Below are positions 21,148 through 33,276 of a DNA stretch of 64,000 bases, in pieces (position 1 is the first letter of the stretch; each line of letters opens with the position of its first letter). Below the pieces are notes generated by a model. That model ran no database searches. It had not been told where the DNA came from and worked only from the letters and a program-made list of their open reading frames with translations. A program made the translations under genes and the position numbers. Source of the DNA: Asterias rubens (lineage: Eukaryota > Echinodermata > Asteroidea > Forcipulatida > Asteriidae); the NCBI RefSeq assembly GCF_902459465.1, contig NC_047075.1, positions 13,385,119 through 13,449,118 on the forward strand, given 5' to 3'.

Positions 21148-22647
21148 CTGTCAATTAAACAACAAATATGACTTATACATTGTAGGTAAATAGTTGGGAA
21201 ATTTGATGTGAAGAAAAAACCTACAGCCAAAACTCAATTTGTAATAATGTAATTCCTTTGTTGCCACAGTCTTCCTCATTTGCCGGGCAAGTCTGTGGTT
21301 AACCAGGTGTCGTCGAGCACTCTTGAAACCTGGCAAAGGCAGCGCCCATTTGCTGTCGGAAGAGTGGCAAATCCAGACTCTTTCTGATGTTTTCTAATTG
21401 AGAAAGTTAAAAAGAACGACGAACAATACCAAAAACTGTACACCTCCATTAATGCAAAAAACCTACTCCAGTTTTCATTTGAGTCTGGTATGTTTTGTCT
21501 ATATTTGTCTTTTTTTCTTTGTTCGGTTATTTAGTGTAATTTTTCGTCCGTATGCACTGCTGCGTGCTACACGTGGCTTATATTTGAACATTCTAAAATA
21601 GAGTGCTCTCTAATATCTGGTTCTGCCCCTTCCAGAGTCTTTCTCGAAAAGCTAAACGACAACACGACAACATAAACGAGTAACTAAGTGAAACGTAAGC
21701 AGTTAAGTGGAAGGGGTTCGAGCTTACAGATAAAAACAAGGGGTAAACAATTAATAGGGGAACAATAGTGGGATTGGAAGGGAAGGAACGAGTTAAACCA
21801 CGAGAAGGTGAAAACACAAAGGACAATACAGAGTTTGAAGTAATATATTTAATAACATGATCATGTATTTTTGGCTGACATAGACCGGTTGCTTACCTGG
21901 GCACTTAACAGAAGCTGACCTTGCATGCTTCACTTAGAAGGCAAGTTGCCGTTCCAGCTCGTCGTCTACAATTAAGATTTTTGCCCGTTTTGTGTGGGGT
22001 GACCGCAATGTGAGACTAATGTGTCTTCCCCCAACTTTTCATGTTTTGACCTCTGTTTTTATGAAGCTGAAGTATTTGCATTGTGTGTAAGACAAAACCA
22101 TGTGTGCCGAACCTGTAATTGGCATCGTGGACACGGGGACTGTCACAATTGCCAAAATAGTAAGATAGATTGACGCCTATGGATAAAGCACCACCATTCC
22201 CAATTCTTGGCCCGAACATAAAAGACTTCTACTGTTCTCCATCGACTGGATTTCAGTTGCACTTTAGGGACCACCTTAACCAAGTCACGTCCAAAACCAG
22301 TTTTGACAAAAACAAAACAAAAAGTGAAGGTAGTCAGCAAATTAACAAACTAGCAACCCAACAAACGGTTGGCGCAGTGTTGTCTTGCCACGCCTTCCAC
22401 CTCTGTGGACCGCTATGTGGATTGGATTTTTCTGTCCCTACTTGACTTTGTGGGTTTACCCGAATCACCCTGGGGTCGATGTAAAACACTTACCACGCAC
22501 ACACAATCTGTTAAGCTCATTCCACACATTCCTTACCGTGTTGGCTGTCAATGGGTTTTTGTTTTTTGTTTTCATCTTTGTTCTTTCGTGGGTATCTTTT
22601 GTTAACTCACCAAGACCTAATTTTGTTTTAACAAATAATCTTTGTAA
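21148..22647. other. Non-genic interval
   Basis: Several short frames exist on both strands but none shows recognisable motifs. A minus-strand segment near 21370-21240, preceded by a possible acceptor, could be a further decayed exon of the transposase fragment at 20.7-21.15 kb; its frames are all interrupted. Confidence 0.3.
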
Positions 22648-22755
22648 CCTACATAACAGCATCAGGCCTACACATCTTTGTAACCTACATAACAGCATCA
22701 GGCCTACACATCTTTGTAACCTACATAACAGCATCAGGCCTACACACTGCCGGTG
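22648..22755. repeat. 36-bp tandem repeat, three copies
   Basis: A 36-base unit beginning CTTTGTAACCTACATAACAG is repeated three times with no visible change. Because 36 is divisible by three, ORFs on both strands run through it. The repeat, not protein coding, explains them. Confidence 0.9.
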
Positions 22756-23163
22756 AACTATGCAGGGCACTATAGACCTTACTGCAGATAGCAAAAATCC
22801 GACGTCCCGCAAAGGATTGTGGGAAATATTTTGCACCTCCAGTTATACGGTCGTCACGTAACGTGTTCTACAAAGTTTGTTTGTAAACAATAAGTTTGTA
22901 AACATTGACATTGTTTGTGGTGGACGGTCATGCTTCTGGACAGTTTCACCCACGAATGGGTGTACATGTACCTCCATGCTTTATTTAGCCATGTCAGATG
23001 TGTATTATTAATATAAAAAAATACGACAATAATGCCATCGGACCAGTGTGTGTGCTTTGCGACTCAACGGAAGAACGAGGGACTGTACATGTATGTACAT
23101 ACGTAGGTAGGTCCATGCCATGTTCTTTTGCAATAGTTTAATAAATTATCAATAAAGCTTGTT

Positions 23164-23200
23164 GATGATTTAATCATGACCGGGTCATGATTAAATCATC
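23164..23200. repeat. Perfect palindrome, 17-bp arms
   Basis: GATGATTTAATCATGAC at 23164-23180 is followed by a 3-base spacer and its exact reverse complement at 23184-23200. A further GCTT/AAGC pair flanks the arms. Its role is unknown. Confidence 0.85.
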
Positions 23201-23298
23201 AAGCATGTCAAACCCAACAAGCTGTAGGCTACAATTTAAGTATTGTATAGGCTAGATTTATGTGTGATTGGTGGTAGAAAAGAAACATAGGCCTATTC

Positions 23299-23464
23299 AA
23301 TAGACCTTATGCACATGACGTCATTTCGTCATTTCAGTACGGCGCCCCCGCATTGAGGTCAAAAGGAGATTGTTCATTGGTCAATCTATGTGCGTTTTGA
23401 TTGTTTCGTCACCGTTTGACCTCAAAGATTGCGGCTGGATGACGTCAATGCATAAGGTCTATTA
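23299..23464. mobile_element. MITE with AATAGACCTTATGCA termini
   Basis: The left end AATAGACCTTATGCAC plus ATGACGTCA is mirrored at the right end by TGACGTCAATGCATAAGGTC followed by TATT. The 166-base element has no ORF. The first ten terminal bases resemble those of the surrounding 4.5-kb block (TAGACCTTA), suggesting mobilisation by the same or a related transposase. Confidence 0.75.
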
Positions 23465-24248
23465 TATATTCCTCAACATTTTTTAGAGATGACAGATATT
23501 GATATTATATTCAGAATATAATATCAATATTATGATAATGATACTGCTCATTAATTAGCTCATAGTCATATTAGTCATGACTGACTTTCAGGGCAGAGTG
23601 TTTGGTTATGATTTACAAGGCAAAAGATCATTCATAAATGCCTCAATTAGTTTCGCTATTTGCATTCCTGTTGTGGTGGAGAGCGCTTCACGTGGGGTCA
23701 GGGTGTTTAAAGTTAACGAGTGATAAAGACCAGCTGGAGCGGTTTATAACCGGTTGTTTTCGGATATGTTTAGATGCATAATATGCGCTGGTCTTGGTGC
23801 TAGGTGTTTCACCGATACGGGCGATGTTTGTGAGTTGGCCGCGCTGGGTGTGAAAGCAAAACAAGAAACGTCTTGCATCAAGACTAACTACGCACAAACC
23901 ACACAATGCATCCGAAAACTGTCTCAGTCATTAAAATGCACCACATGTCAGGTCATCAAATAAGATACGTAAAAGAGGAAACAAGGGCTGAACGACCACG
24001 ACACGCCTTTTTAAGAACTTGTAACCACTCATTTATTCCCTTAGTTTTTGTCTGCTTTATCTTTTAGATAATTACTTGTGCATCAACATGCTTCGTGACA
24101 GGACTCATATTGGAAGCAGTTATTCTCCCAGTTCTGTGTTCACTCCAAAGATGTGATCTGTACTGTTGTTTTGTGGACTCGACCAACCACATCCTACTTC
24201 TTTTGCTGCAGGAGAGCTCATTGACCATCTTCTGAATTGACTAAAGGC

Positions 24249-24270
24249 TGTGTGTGTGTGTGTGTGTGTG
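24249..24270. repeat. (TG)11 microsatellite
   Basis: Eleven consecutive TG units. The minus-strand ORFs here that encode Thr-His repeats are artefacts of it. Confidence 0.95.
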
Positions 24271-26168
24271 TCTTCAGGCTCTTGAGGCCATTTTTGACTG
24301 ATGACACGTAAATTGGCGATGAAAAGATAAATGTTAATTGCAGAGTGAACTGTGACGCAAGCGTTCTGTCGGCTGTTGGGCTTTGAAAACACCTAAGGTA
24401 TCGCAAGTGCTTTTTAATATGCCTGTGCGTAGCGTCCTGCGGTTGTAGGCTACAATTCTCAGAGAAAGTAGAATAATACAATACAATACAAACAATAACA
24501 CTGTCCAAACGTCCATTTCCACTGTCTTGAAGAGTTTAAAGCTTCATTTATTCTGGTTACTTAAATCATACAATAATACTTCATAATGCAAAGATTTAAA
24601 TAATACCAAGGGTTGCAATTGCAAAGATCTAGAGGGTTGTAGTTAACCGCCTCAGTACAGTCAACATGAACAATACCTGAGGCAAACAAGGGTAGATAAT
24701 AATTGAGTGAAGTAAACTGCAATGCAAGTGTTTTTTAAGGGGCCATGAAAATACCAAGTGTGTTATAAAGTTAATATTACCAATTTCAATATTTGAAGAA
24801 AAAAATTAAAGGATGTAAATTGATAATAAAAAAAGTTTTGTAAACAAATATATTGAACAAAAGTGTGACTAGTTTGGATTTATTTTCAGAAAGAGTTAAA
24901 TTATGTGTACCCAATAGTTATCAATGAAACCTTTAAACTCTCACCATAAAATGGGTCAAATAATTACAGATGCTGGTTAGATTGTGAACAATTGTTTTTA
25001 CACCAACCCCGGGAGTTAAATTCACAACATGCATGATATAGCATTCACAAACTAGAATTTGTCACAGGTTTTATACATAGCTGCAGTTTTATCATGGCGC
25101 AGTCATCTTTAGATTCCATTCCAACCTGTGGCTGTAGCAGATAGTCTGACCCCTCTTCTAGATTCTTTTTCTGAACAAGGACTCTGACATGCATGACGTG
25201 TTTGCCAAAGGTGGCTGCAGCTTAATAAATATCAATTGTTTTAATGTTGGCTTTGTGAAGTCATGAGAAAGCTTACTACATTACAAATTGCCTCTTGCAG
25301 TACTGAACCCATTATTAGTGGGCCCTGAACCATCTGACCACAGTGCCAGTCTACTTACTTGTTAATTTAAATCCAAATTTTGAAGATGCAGAGTTTGCAG
25401 AGAATCACAATTAAGTGCTCACAATACTTCTTCTTTGATGGCAAGGTTTAAAATTACTTTTCACCCACTTAAACTACAAAATGAGACCTATCAGTATAAT
25501 AAGTTTAGACTCAGGTTTAACAGATGTACAAATATAGCCTATTATTTATAAAGAATATAAAGCGAGTTACTGTATAAATAGTCCTCTCAATATGGCTTTT
25601 TATTAGTCTATCATAACCAAAAATGTTTTAATTGGGATAGTTGCCCCCAAAATAATAAAGTTAAATGGTAACAATTTCCAAGTAAAACCAAAATGATTTA
25701 TTTTTTGAGGATGCCCAATGCAGAATCTATTTTTTTTATTGAATAAATCAAACTTATTTGAAAACAAAAACTTAAAAGAAATTATATTCTTTTTTCAAAT
25801 TCCTACCTTAAGAAGGGTTTCGCTCATGTGACCTAGTCCTTGCTTTTCGAATTACAAACCTACAAAAACTCAGTCTCATATCATAATATGATAAAATTAT
25901 AGACATAACAAACATACCATTATTACAGTACCAGTAGGGGTAAACAATAAAGCTTACAACTTGATGCTTTTAAGTTTATGGTACAGTGTACTAAAAGTAT
26001 CATTTTTGTAATACATGCACAAAACAAAGCACAAAGTATGTAATTATATTATGCACAGAATCATGTCCGTACAATACGTGTACATCAAACTTGTATAAAC
26101 TGAACCCTTGATAAAAAAATGTTTATGCTAGGACTACTTATAAGTTCTAGAAACTAGAAGTATGCTCT

Positions 26169-26727
26169 TTACGTCCACGTCATTGCTGATTAGTGGCATA
26201 CAATTACAGATACAATCGAATCAAAACAATGTAACCATTGATGGGCTTTATCCATAGAGCTATATCTAGACTCTATCTAGACCAGGAATAAGAAATGATT
26301 GTATTTTGTGTAAAACAGTCATGACAGAACCTTGTCGTACTTGTCATGTCATGATCTACGGTATAACCATGGAGGTAGAAATAGGTTTATATTAATAAAT
26401 AAAAATATAAACCACAATTACTTAGTCACTTTTGGTCACTTTAATTTTGAACCATATCAGTGGTAGACCTAAAAAGTTGATGGTGTGAGAAATAAGGAAA
26501 AAGTATCATCTGCCACATGAAGTTTTAAAAATGTACAACTACCATGATTGAAAGCTATTCTATTTACGTCCACGTCATTGCTGATTAGTGGCATACAATT
26601 ACAGATACAATCGAATCAAGACAATGTAACCATTGATGGGCTTTATCCATAGAGCTATATCTCGACTCTATCTAGACCAGGAATAAGAAATGGCTGTATT
26701 TTTTGTAAAACGGTCATGACAGTCCTC
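26169..26727. repeat. Direct duplication with 395-bp period
   Basis: About 165 bases beginning TTACGTCCACGTCATTGCTG occur at 26169-26341 and again at 26564-26727, with only a handful of substitutions. The spacer between them is AT-rich. This is a local duplication inside the 4.5-kb inverted-repeat block. Confidence 0.85.
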
Positions 26728-27281
26728 GATCATCATGACCTTGACAATGTTTCTCTGTTTTGTAACAGAAAAAATGTCTTACTTTTGTCATGGAGGTCGT
26801 CCATGCTTTTGTCGAAGTATTTATCAGCACAAATCGGAGTCACTGGTGGGAAGTTTTGGTTGTTATTTCCGATCCTTCGAGGGTGACTGATGGTTGCGGG
26901 AGGGTCACTGATCCGTGTTGCAACTTCTCGCCATTGACCTTGTCAATTTCAGTCTTCCGACGCCCTACAGACGTAGACGGGCAAACCTAACAACAGTAAT
27001 TTTATCGCGAAAAAATGTCGCCTTTGGAGTTTGTCTTTAACTACTGTGTCTTGGCACATTCACTTTAGCTAAAGATTACCTTAGTTCGTCTATGCCAGAA
27101 CTATTTATTCTATCAAGCAGCTCTTTCTCGGTCACTCCTGCCACATCCATTTTGCAAACCGATCGATCGTGTACGAACGTTGAGCGTTGTTTACTTTTTT
27201 GAGCGAGGTGCCAAATTTTTCCCACAGTCCTTTGCGCGCATATGCGCAGTTGTTCAAAATCGCTATCTGCAATAAGGTCTA

Positions 27282-28541
27282 TTATGCAGTTTTAATTGTG
27301 CAATTTATTTGGTCAGCTGCTCAACTTGACTAATTTCACGCCCCATAGATCGCGTGAGAAAAATAACTGGTCCCCTCAATCTCATGTCGCAACTCTCCCA
27401 ATATACAACTCTGATGCATAGGGTACCGATTGTGGCGTTAAAGGGGCGAACGTGTGTCTGTTGGGTTTTTTTCTTTCCAAACTGTTTTAATAATTCCAAC
27501 AAAAACATGGTTTAGAAACCGTCTGTTTTTACATCTTCATTTATCTTTTGACAAATAGGTAAGACCATTTCAAGTTCGATCGAGATTTAGGCCAACTCAA
27601 AGTACATAAATCAATACATGGAGCGGGTCATAAGGACTCTTGCAAATGCTGCTGTGGAGTCGGGTGAGCACTTAATGTGATGCCGAACTGTCATCAGGTA
27701 AGGCACTGTGGGTCGAAGCTGGTTTGGCTCAATGGTGTTGTGTTAAGTTTTTGTCATTTATCTCTTTTATTGTTCAGATAAATCTCTGCAGAAGTTCTTG
27801 ATCGATGCTTCATTTTGGTGACCGGAGTGTCATAATGGTTCTAGTGTCCAGCCCAACCTCATTTACGGTTGTGATGGTGTTTGGTCTAATGCAATGGCTG
27901 GTGTAGATTTCGCAACGACTAGCCAACTTTGAAATATCCTTAATTGTTTGTCCGAATTTGTTGTTACCAAAGGCATGTTATTGTACCGTTAACAAGGCTT
28001 AAGCCTTGAGGAGAGTGCTAGCTGGGAGAAATTTAGTTTTAGGTATTGAGCTTCTACAGATAAAGTGTCAGAGCTGCTATCGGACACATATTACACAAAG
28101 GCTGGCTGTACATCCTCTTTTGGTACATCCTGGATGGTTCTTATAGTGGATTCAAGGTAAACCATAGAGGTATACTCCCTTCCTTCGTCATCCTTCTTAA
28201 TGCAGAAAGAGTTCTTTGTCTAAATGTTTATGTTGCCATCACGAAGCGCACAATATGATAGCGAATTAACAGAAGCTGTTAATACATCTAATGTATTTTC
28301 CAGTGAAACTCTACAGAGAATTACATACACTGTATGACCCAAGCATGATAAATACATTAACAAGGTCCTGTCTCATAGAACAATGTTGGTTTCCCGAGAG
28401 GAAATGGTTCATATTTTGTGTTTACTGTGAACAAAAACTGAAATGACAAAAGCTACCATGCATGATATATATGTAAATAATTGAAAGCATTTTGTTCGTT
28501 TAATTGTTACCATCCGTTGTCCTAATTCTGAATACGTGTAT
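27282..28541. other. Non-genic interval
   Basis: No gene, long repeat or recognisable element was seen. The ORF at 27305-27508 on the minus strand matches nothing I know. Confidence 0.4.
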
Positions 28542-28885
28542 TTAAAGGCAGTGGACACTATTAGTAATTACTTACTTGGTAATGAGTAATGGGGAGAGGT
28601 TGGTAGTATAAAACATTGTGAAAAACGGCTCCCTCGGAAGTAAAGTAGTTTTCGAGAACGAAGTAATTTTTCTACGAATTTGATTTCGAGACCTCAAGTT
28701 TAGAATTAAAGGTCCCAAAATCAAGCATCTAAAAAGACACAACTCCGTGTGACAAGGGTGTTTTTGTCTTTCATTATTATCTCGCAGCTTCGACGACCGA
28801 TTGAGCTAAAATTTTCACAGGTTTGTTATTTTATGTATACACAAAGTGAGAAGACTGGTCTTTGAAAATGTGTCCACTGTCTTAA
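28542..28885. mobile_element. TTAA-flanked MITE (family C)
   Basis: The ends TTAAAGGCAGTGGACACTA and GTGTCCACTGTCTTAA are reverse complements. TTAA is the apparent target site at both sides. The interior includes CGACCGATTGAGC and a TTTTCACAGGTTTGTT block shared with the MITE at 7023-7376. I recall this repeat as common in sea-star genomic sequence; that memory needs a database check. Confidence 0.75.
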
Positions 28886-30293
28886 TAGCGAACCTGAGCG
28901 ATTTGCGGAAAGTGATTTGGGTAGCGTATCACAAATTCAATTAGTTTTTGGCCTTACCGGTTTGTTTGTGGGTTTTCTTTGGCTAGCATACTTGCGAGCC
29001 ATCTCGTGCCGCCTTGCACTGTGTAAGAAAACATGTCTTTGTGACATTTTCCAGCTGTTTTCTACTCCTCTTCTTCCCAGTCCTCTGCTTTTTCCTCCTC
29101 CTTTACTTCAAAGCCTGCTTCTTTGTCCTCTTCTTCCACCCCTTCTTCCATACCATCTTCCTCTTCCATAATCTGCTTTTCTTCCTCGGATTCATATACA
29201 TCACACCCACCAATATTTGATGTGCCTTTGGAAAACCAATTGTAAAATTTAAGATTTAATTCACTGATATTTTGTTTAGAAACATTTGATTAGAATCATG
29301 TAAATATGGATAATGTTCCTTGGTGTTGCAATCAAGTATTTTTTACTTTGTTTTATTGATTAATTTTTTTCTTCAACTATTGACTAATTTGCAGTTGAGA
29401 TGCATGATTAGGCAATAACATTGCTGTACTCGTGTGCAGGTACAAAGTTTCTGGCTGAACCCACCAACCCCCCACAAAGAGTTATTACAAGAGCTGCTTT
29501 TTGCGTTTTCTTAAAAATTATCAACATCTTGAAGAGTGTTATTAACTTTTCCTTTTTTATATAATTGAAAAGATTGCGCCTGAATGATGCTTATTTTTTG
29601 GGGGCACTGTCGGTGATCATTTGGCTGGCATCTGATAACTTCAGCTTTTCCTGGCCGGCTTGGATTTGCTTCCTGTGTTGTCTTGCAGCTGTTCTTGCTG
29701 TTGAGTCGTCTGACCCATTTCTGACTATCAGGTACTTCTCAAAGTGACTACCACCACCAATACTACCAACAGAAGAACTTGTAGCAAAACACACATCCAG
29801 ATTTTCCACTTCTTAAATTTAATTTCCATGTAACTTTCAACATTTTGGCTACAAAGTTCTCTGTACAGGGTAAATAAGACATAAGGTCAGACATAAGGTT
29901 ATTAGTATTATTGGCAAGTTCTAGAGTTTCCAAATTTATAGGAATGTTATAAAACAATATGGACAATTTATTTATACATGTTTTTACAATTCACAGCAGT
30001 ACACAATGTATTTGCAAACATTAATTAAATTTGTCTTTGGTCAACGACCACTATAGTCCCATGCAGTATCCTTAGTTGGTGTATCTCCTCAATATTTATA
30101 TGCATAAAATAATAAACCTGTGACAATTTGGGCTAAATTTTGCAATATAAGCTGCAAGAAACAGTGAAAGAAAAGCACCATTGCAGTATAGAAACAAGTC
30201 CTTTGACATGCCTCTCTCATCATGTAGACTTTGTCAAGTGAGTTTTATGATCACGTCCCTTTACAGACCAATGCCTTATATTGGGTGATTTGG
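28886..30293. other. Mostly non-genic; one weak minus-strand ORF
   Basis: A CT-rich tract at 29040-29180 gives hydrophobic spurious frames on the + strand. On the minus strand 29809-29591 encodes 72 codons with ordinary composition (HFEKYLIVRNGSDDSTARTA, then KLKLSDASQM) and could be a terminal exon, but it has no recognised family or clear acceptor. The rest is AT-rich. Confidence 0.3.
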
Positions 30294-30353
30294 TTGTAAA
30301 ATGCATATGGTTAGAAAAGATGTTATGAAAGTAGAATAGAATGATCAACACAA
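30294..30353. repeat. Partial copy of the 38.3-kb palindromic element
   Basis: This stretch (ATGCATATGGTTAGAAAAGA, then GTAGAATAGAATGATCAACA) matches one outer arm of the palindrome at 38286-38548 with few differences. Only one arm is present, so it is a truncated copy. Confidence 0.65.
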
Positions 30354-30447
30354 GTCATACCTGCCAACATTCGAAACCCAGAAATAGGGACAAGCCTGGC
30401 CGGGGTCCAGGGGTCACCAAGGCGGGGTACTGTGAATGAGTGTTTTC

Positions 30448-30489
30448 TTCCAGGGGGCTCTGCATTGCAGGGGACAGTGCCCCCTGGAA
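30448..30489. repeat. 11-bp-stem hairpin in a CCCCCTGG-rich repeat
   Basis: TTCCAGGGGGC at 30448-30458 pairs exactly with GCCCCCTGGAA at 30479-30489. The surrounding segment from about 30359 (CCTGCCAACATTCGAAAC...) has the look of a short non-autonomous repeat; its limits are unknown. Confidence 0.6.
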
Positions 30490-32567
30490 GCTAACAGAAC
30501 TACACAGCTTCCAGAGTCATTTGGGGGCTAAACATTAACATAAAGTAAATTAACTTTGAATGTGGAACTACTCCATAAAAACAATACATTAGTTCATTAT
30601 TATTTGATAACACAGCTTTTCACCACCTTTCTATTGGTGTAGACCTTTGTATGTGGATTGTTTTGCTTGTTTTAGGAGGGCTGGACTGTATTTTGTGTCG
30701 AAGCAAGTTTCCCTCTTTGCCAGCATTGCTTGCTTGTGAGTGATCAAGCTGCTCAATGTAGATGTACTCATACTGGCTCGTTCCTTTGTCTTGTTTTGCC
30801 AACGACTGAGAACACTCGTTCACAATCAGCATTGCTATGAAATACTGTCAAAACCATCTCCATCACCGAGGCAAGCAGCTGGTACTTTTTGTGCTGTTGG
30901 TGACATCTTGAAGTAGGCCTATTTCAGACCCCTGAGTATCAATTCTGCATTCAGGTTTGTCCACAATGTCACTGTCCACTTGATATTCAAGAAACTGTTG
31001 TTCCAGTTCATCCATCTGGTCTTCAGTGATGAAATTGAATTGCTGTACATACTCAACCGAAGAGAACTGCACTTTGGTTCTGTTTGAAATGTCCAAGACT
31101 TGGGCATGAATTAGAAGATCTTCACCAAAAGGGTACTTGTCTATCATGTACTGGCTTGATGCAATGTAAAACTCCTTCACATCTTTGTAGAACTGCTGCA
31201 AATCTAACTTTCCTTCATTTTGAGCAATAAATGTTTTACATTCATGACCGATCACAATTTCTTCTTTGGTCTTGTGATTCTCTTTTTTGGCAATGTCCAA
31301 CTTTGTTAAATCTGCAGCATCAAATATAACGTCTGGCTCGATAAATTTGACCAAGACACTTCTTAGCTGCTCTAGAAGGATTTTTCTTATCCTGTGGTTC
31401 TGAGGCTCGTCTCTTTGCAGCATCTTTTATAGGGAAACCAAACATTTGTTTTACAAAATAGAAACCGACCTAAAATTTGGAAATCATTCAATGAACTTGC
31501 ACACAAAGACACAATAAATTTAGTGCTGTCACCAAAAGTTAAACATTAATTTGTAAATAACACTTTTATTGCTCAATACAATAAAATTGAGACTACAGTT
31601 TAGAAACCATAACAAGAATAAAACATTAAAACTCACAAAGGCCAATGGCCCTAGGCTGCACTGAGAACTCATGCCATGCTCTGATAATGAATCACTGTAT
31701 AAAATATTGAACAAAAATGTTAATAAACAAATAAAACACATCTAACGCTTGTAGATCCACCTTTGTTTGTTATCTTTGATTTCTGGCTTTTTTGGACAGA
31801 TTTCTTGGATGACTGCTTGCGTTTTTCACCCAATTTCGCTTGGCTGAAGAGATACTTGTTTAAGTCAAACTCTTTACTGATTGAAGGATTTTTTTTTCGA
31901 AGAGTTGGCTTATTGCTGCAGTGGGCTGAGCTGCTGGAAGGAGTTGTGCATGCTGCTGGAGACACTGTTCTTTGGTCGGGGTGGCTGTGTCGACATTTGC
32001 CGTTTGAGTAGCCTGTAACATAAGTAAGACAACATGTAAAAAAGTGGCATCAGCACTGGGCAGTAATTTGTGTTATTGTTTTGTTTGAAATGAATAATAA
32101 AGAAGCATAATCTCTCTTAAAGATTTGTTGCACTATGAAATGTACCCACCGCTTTCTTCTTTACAGGATTGCTACATATACTGCTGGTCATTGACACCTT
32201 CCTCTTGAGACTTGAAGAGGTATTACTACTGAGAGGAGCAACAAACAATGGTGCTGACGTAGATGTTCTAGGAATCACTTGTTCTTCCTGATTGGTGGAG
32301 CATCCTATAAAAAATGAAAAAATAAAAACACATAAGAAAACTTGGTGTGTTTTGTGTTTTTATTACACCAAGATGCAAGCAGTGCTTTAAAATGAGTATA
32401 CAATGTAATAGTAGCAAAAGTGTCCAAGAATAAATAACGTTTCTACTACAAGCATTAGTTATAACACTAATATTAAAATATTCCCTATTCTAAATTAATA
32501 ACACAGGGCTTTCTATATTTTAAGTAGTGCTAACTAACACTACCTTGCTCTTCTTTTGAGTTTCACT

Positions 32568-32647
32568 GGTACTGCTTGTCGTCACTTTCGTGGTTGTGGA
32601 AGTGGTACTGCTTGTCGTCACTTTCGTGGTTGTGGAAGTGGTACTGG
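32568..32647. repeat. 36-bp tandem repeat in the hAT pseudogene
   Basis: A unit starting GGTACTGCTTGTCGTCACTT is present twice plus a short third start, period 36. On the coding (minus) strand one frame reads as Thr/Ser repeats (TSTTTKVTTSST), which suits the Ser/Thr-rich linker of the transposase. Confidence 0.9.
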
Positions 32648-33276
32648 TTAGACTTACTCTTTCCTGCCCCCATTACCTTCGGACTTAACACACTTTCTTC
32701 TTTGAACTTTGAAGAACTCCAACAAAGGGTCCCAGTACTCCAACAATCTCGTAACAGCCTTCTCAAGTGATAGCCATCTGGGAAAAAAAACCAGATAGTA
32801 CAAAACACAGCAATTTTGAAAACTAGTTGTTCTTTTCAACTTTTGTATTTTAATCTTGTATTATATAATGATAAGAATATTGTGATAATAAATTTACAGT
32901 GTAATCAAAATCCTGCTGGCAACTTTTGGAAGGATAGAGGATTAAAAATAAACACTGACTCACATTGTTGACACATGTTTCAGGATTTGTTTCACTTCTT
33001 GGCCATGCTGTTTCTGTAGATCTATTATTCGTTTGTGACGTAATTGACTCTTGTCAATGTAGTACCAGATCTCCACGAGTAAACCATCCAACTGGTGTTT
33101 AAGGAACTTGCATCCTTTCTTTGCAGCCAGGTGCATTAGATGACATGCGCAACCGACCACAAAAATGTTTGGGTTCTTTTGTAAGATCCGTGTTGCCACA
33201 CCTTGATGTTTGCCTATCATTACGGACGCATTATCCGTGGCGAAACTGACACAGTTCCTCCATGGTATGTTTCTTT

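Larger units (their letters stand above)
22773..27281. mobile_element. 4.5-kb inverted-repeat-bounded block without genes
   Basis: The left end TAGACCTTACTGCAGATAGC (22773-22792) is matched by the reverse complement at 27262-27281 with two differences. The similarity continues inward for about 75 bases, including CGCAAAGGATTGTGGG on the left and its near complement near 27220 on the right. The interior is AT-rich and has no credible ORF. It contains a (TG)n run at 24249-24270, a palindrome, a nested MITE and a 395-bp-spaced duplication. It behaves like a large non-autonomous DNA element. Target-site duplications could not be fixed, so the outer limits are approximate. Confidence 0.55.

Noticed and set aside
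22369..22836. ORFs of 123 codons on both strands over the same bases
   Set aside because: They exist because a 36-bp tandem repeat without stops lies inside them; no protein family fits.
24120..24508. Minus-strand ORFs with Thr-His repeats
   Set aside because: They are produced by the (TG)11 microsatellite.
28917..29220. Two overlapping hydrophobic ORFs suggesting a membrane protein
   Set aside because: They translate a CT-rich tract in two frames, giving Leu/Phe/Ser runs. No start context, family or splice support.
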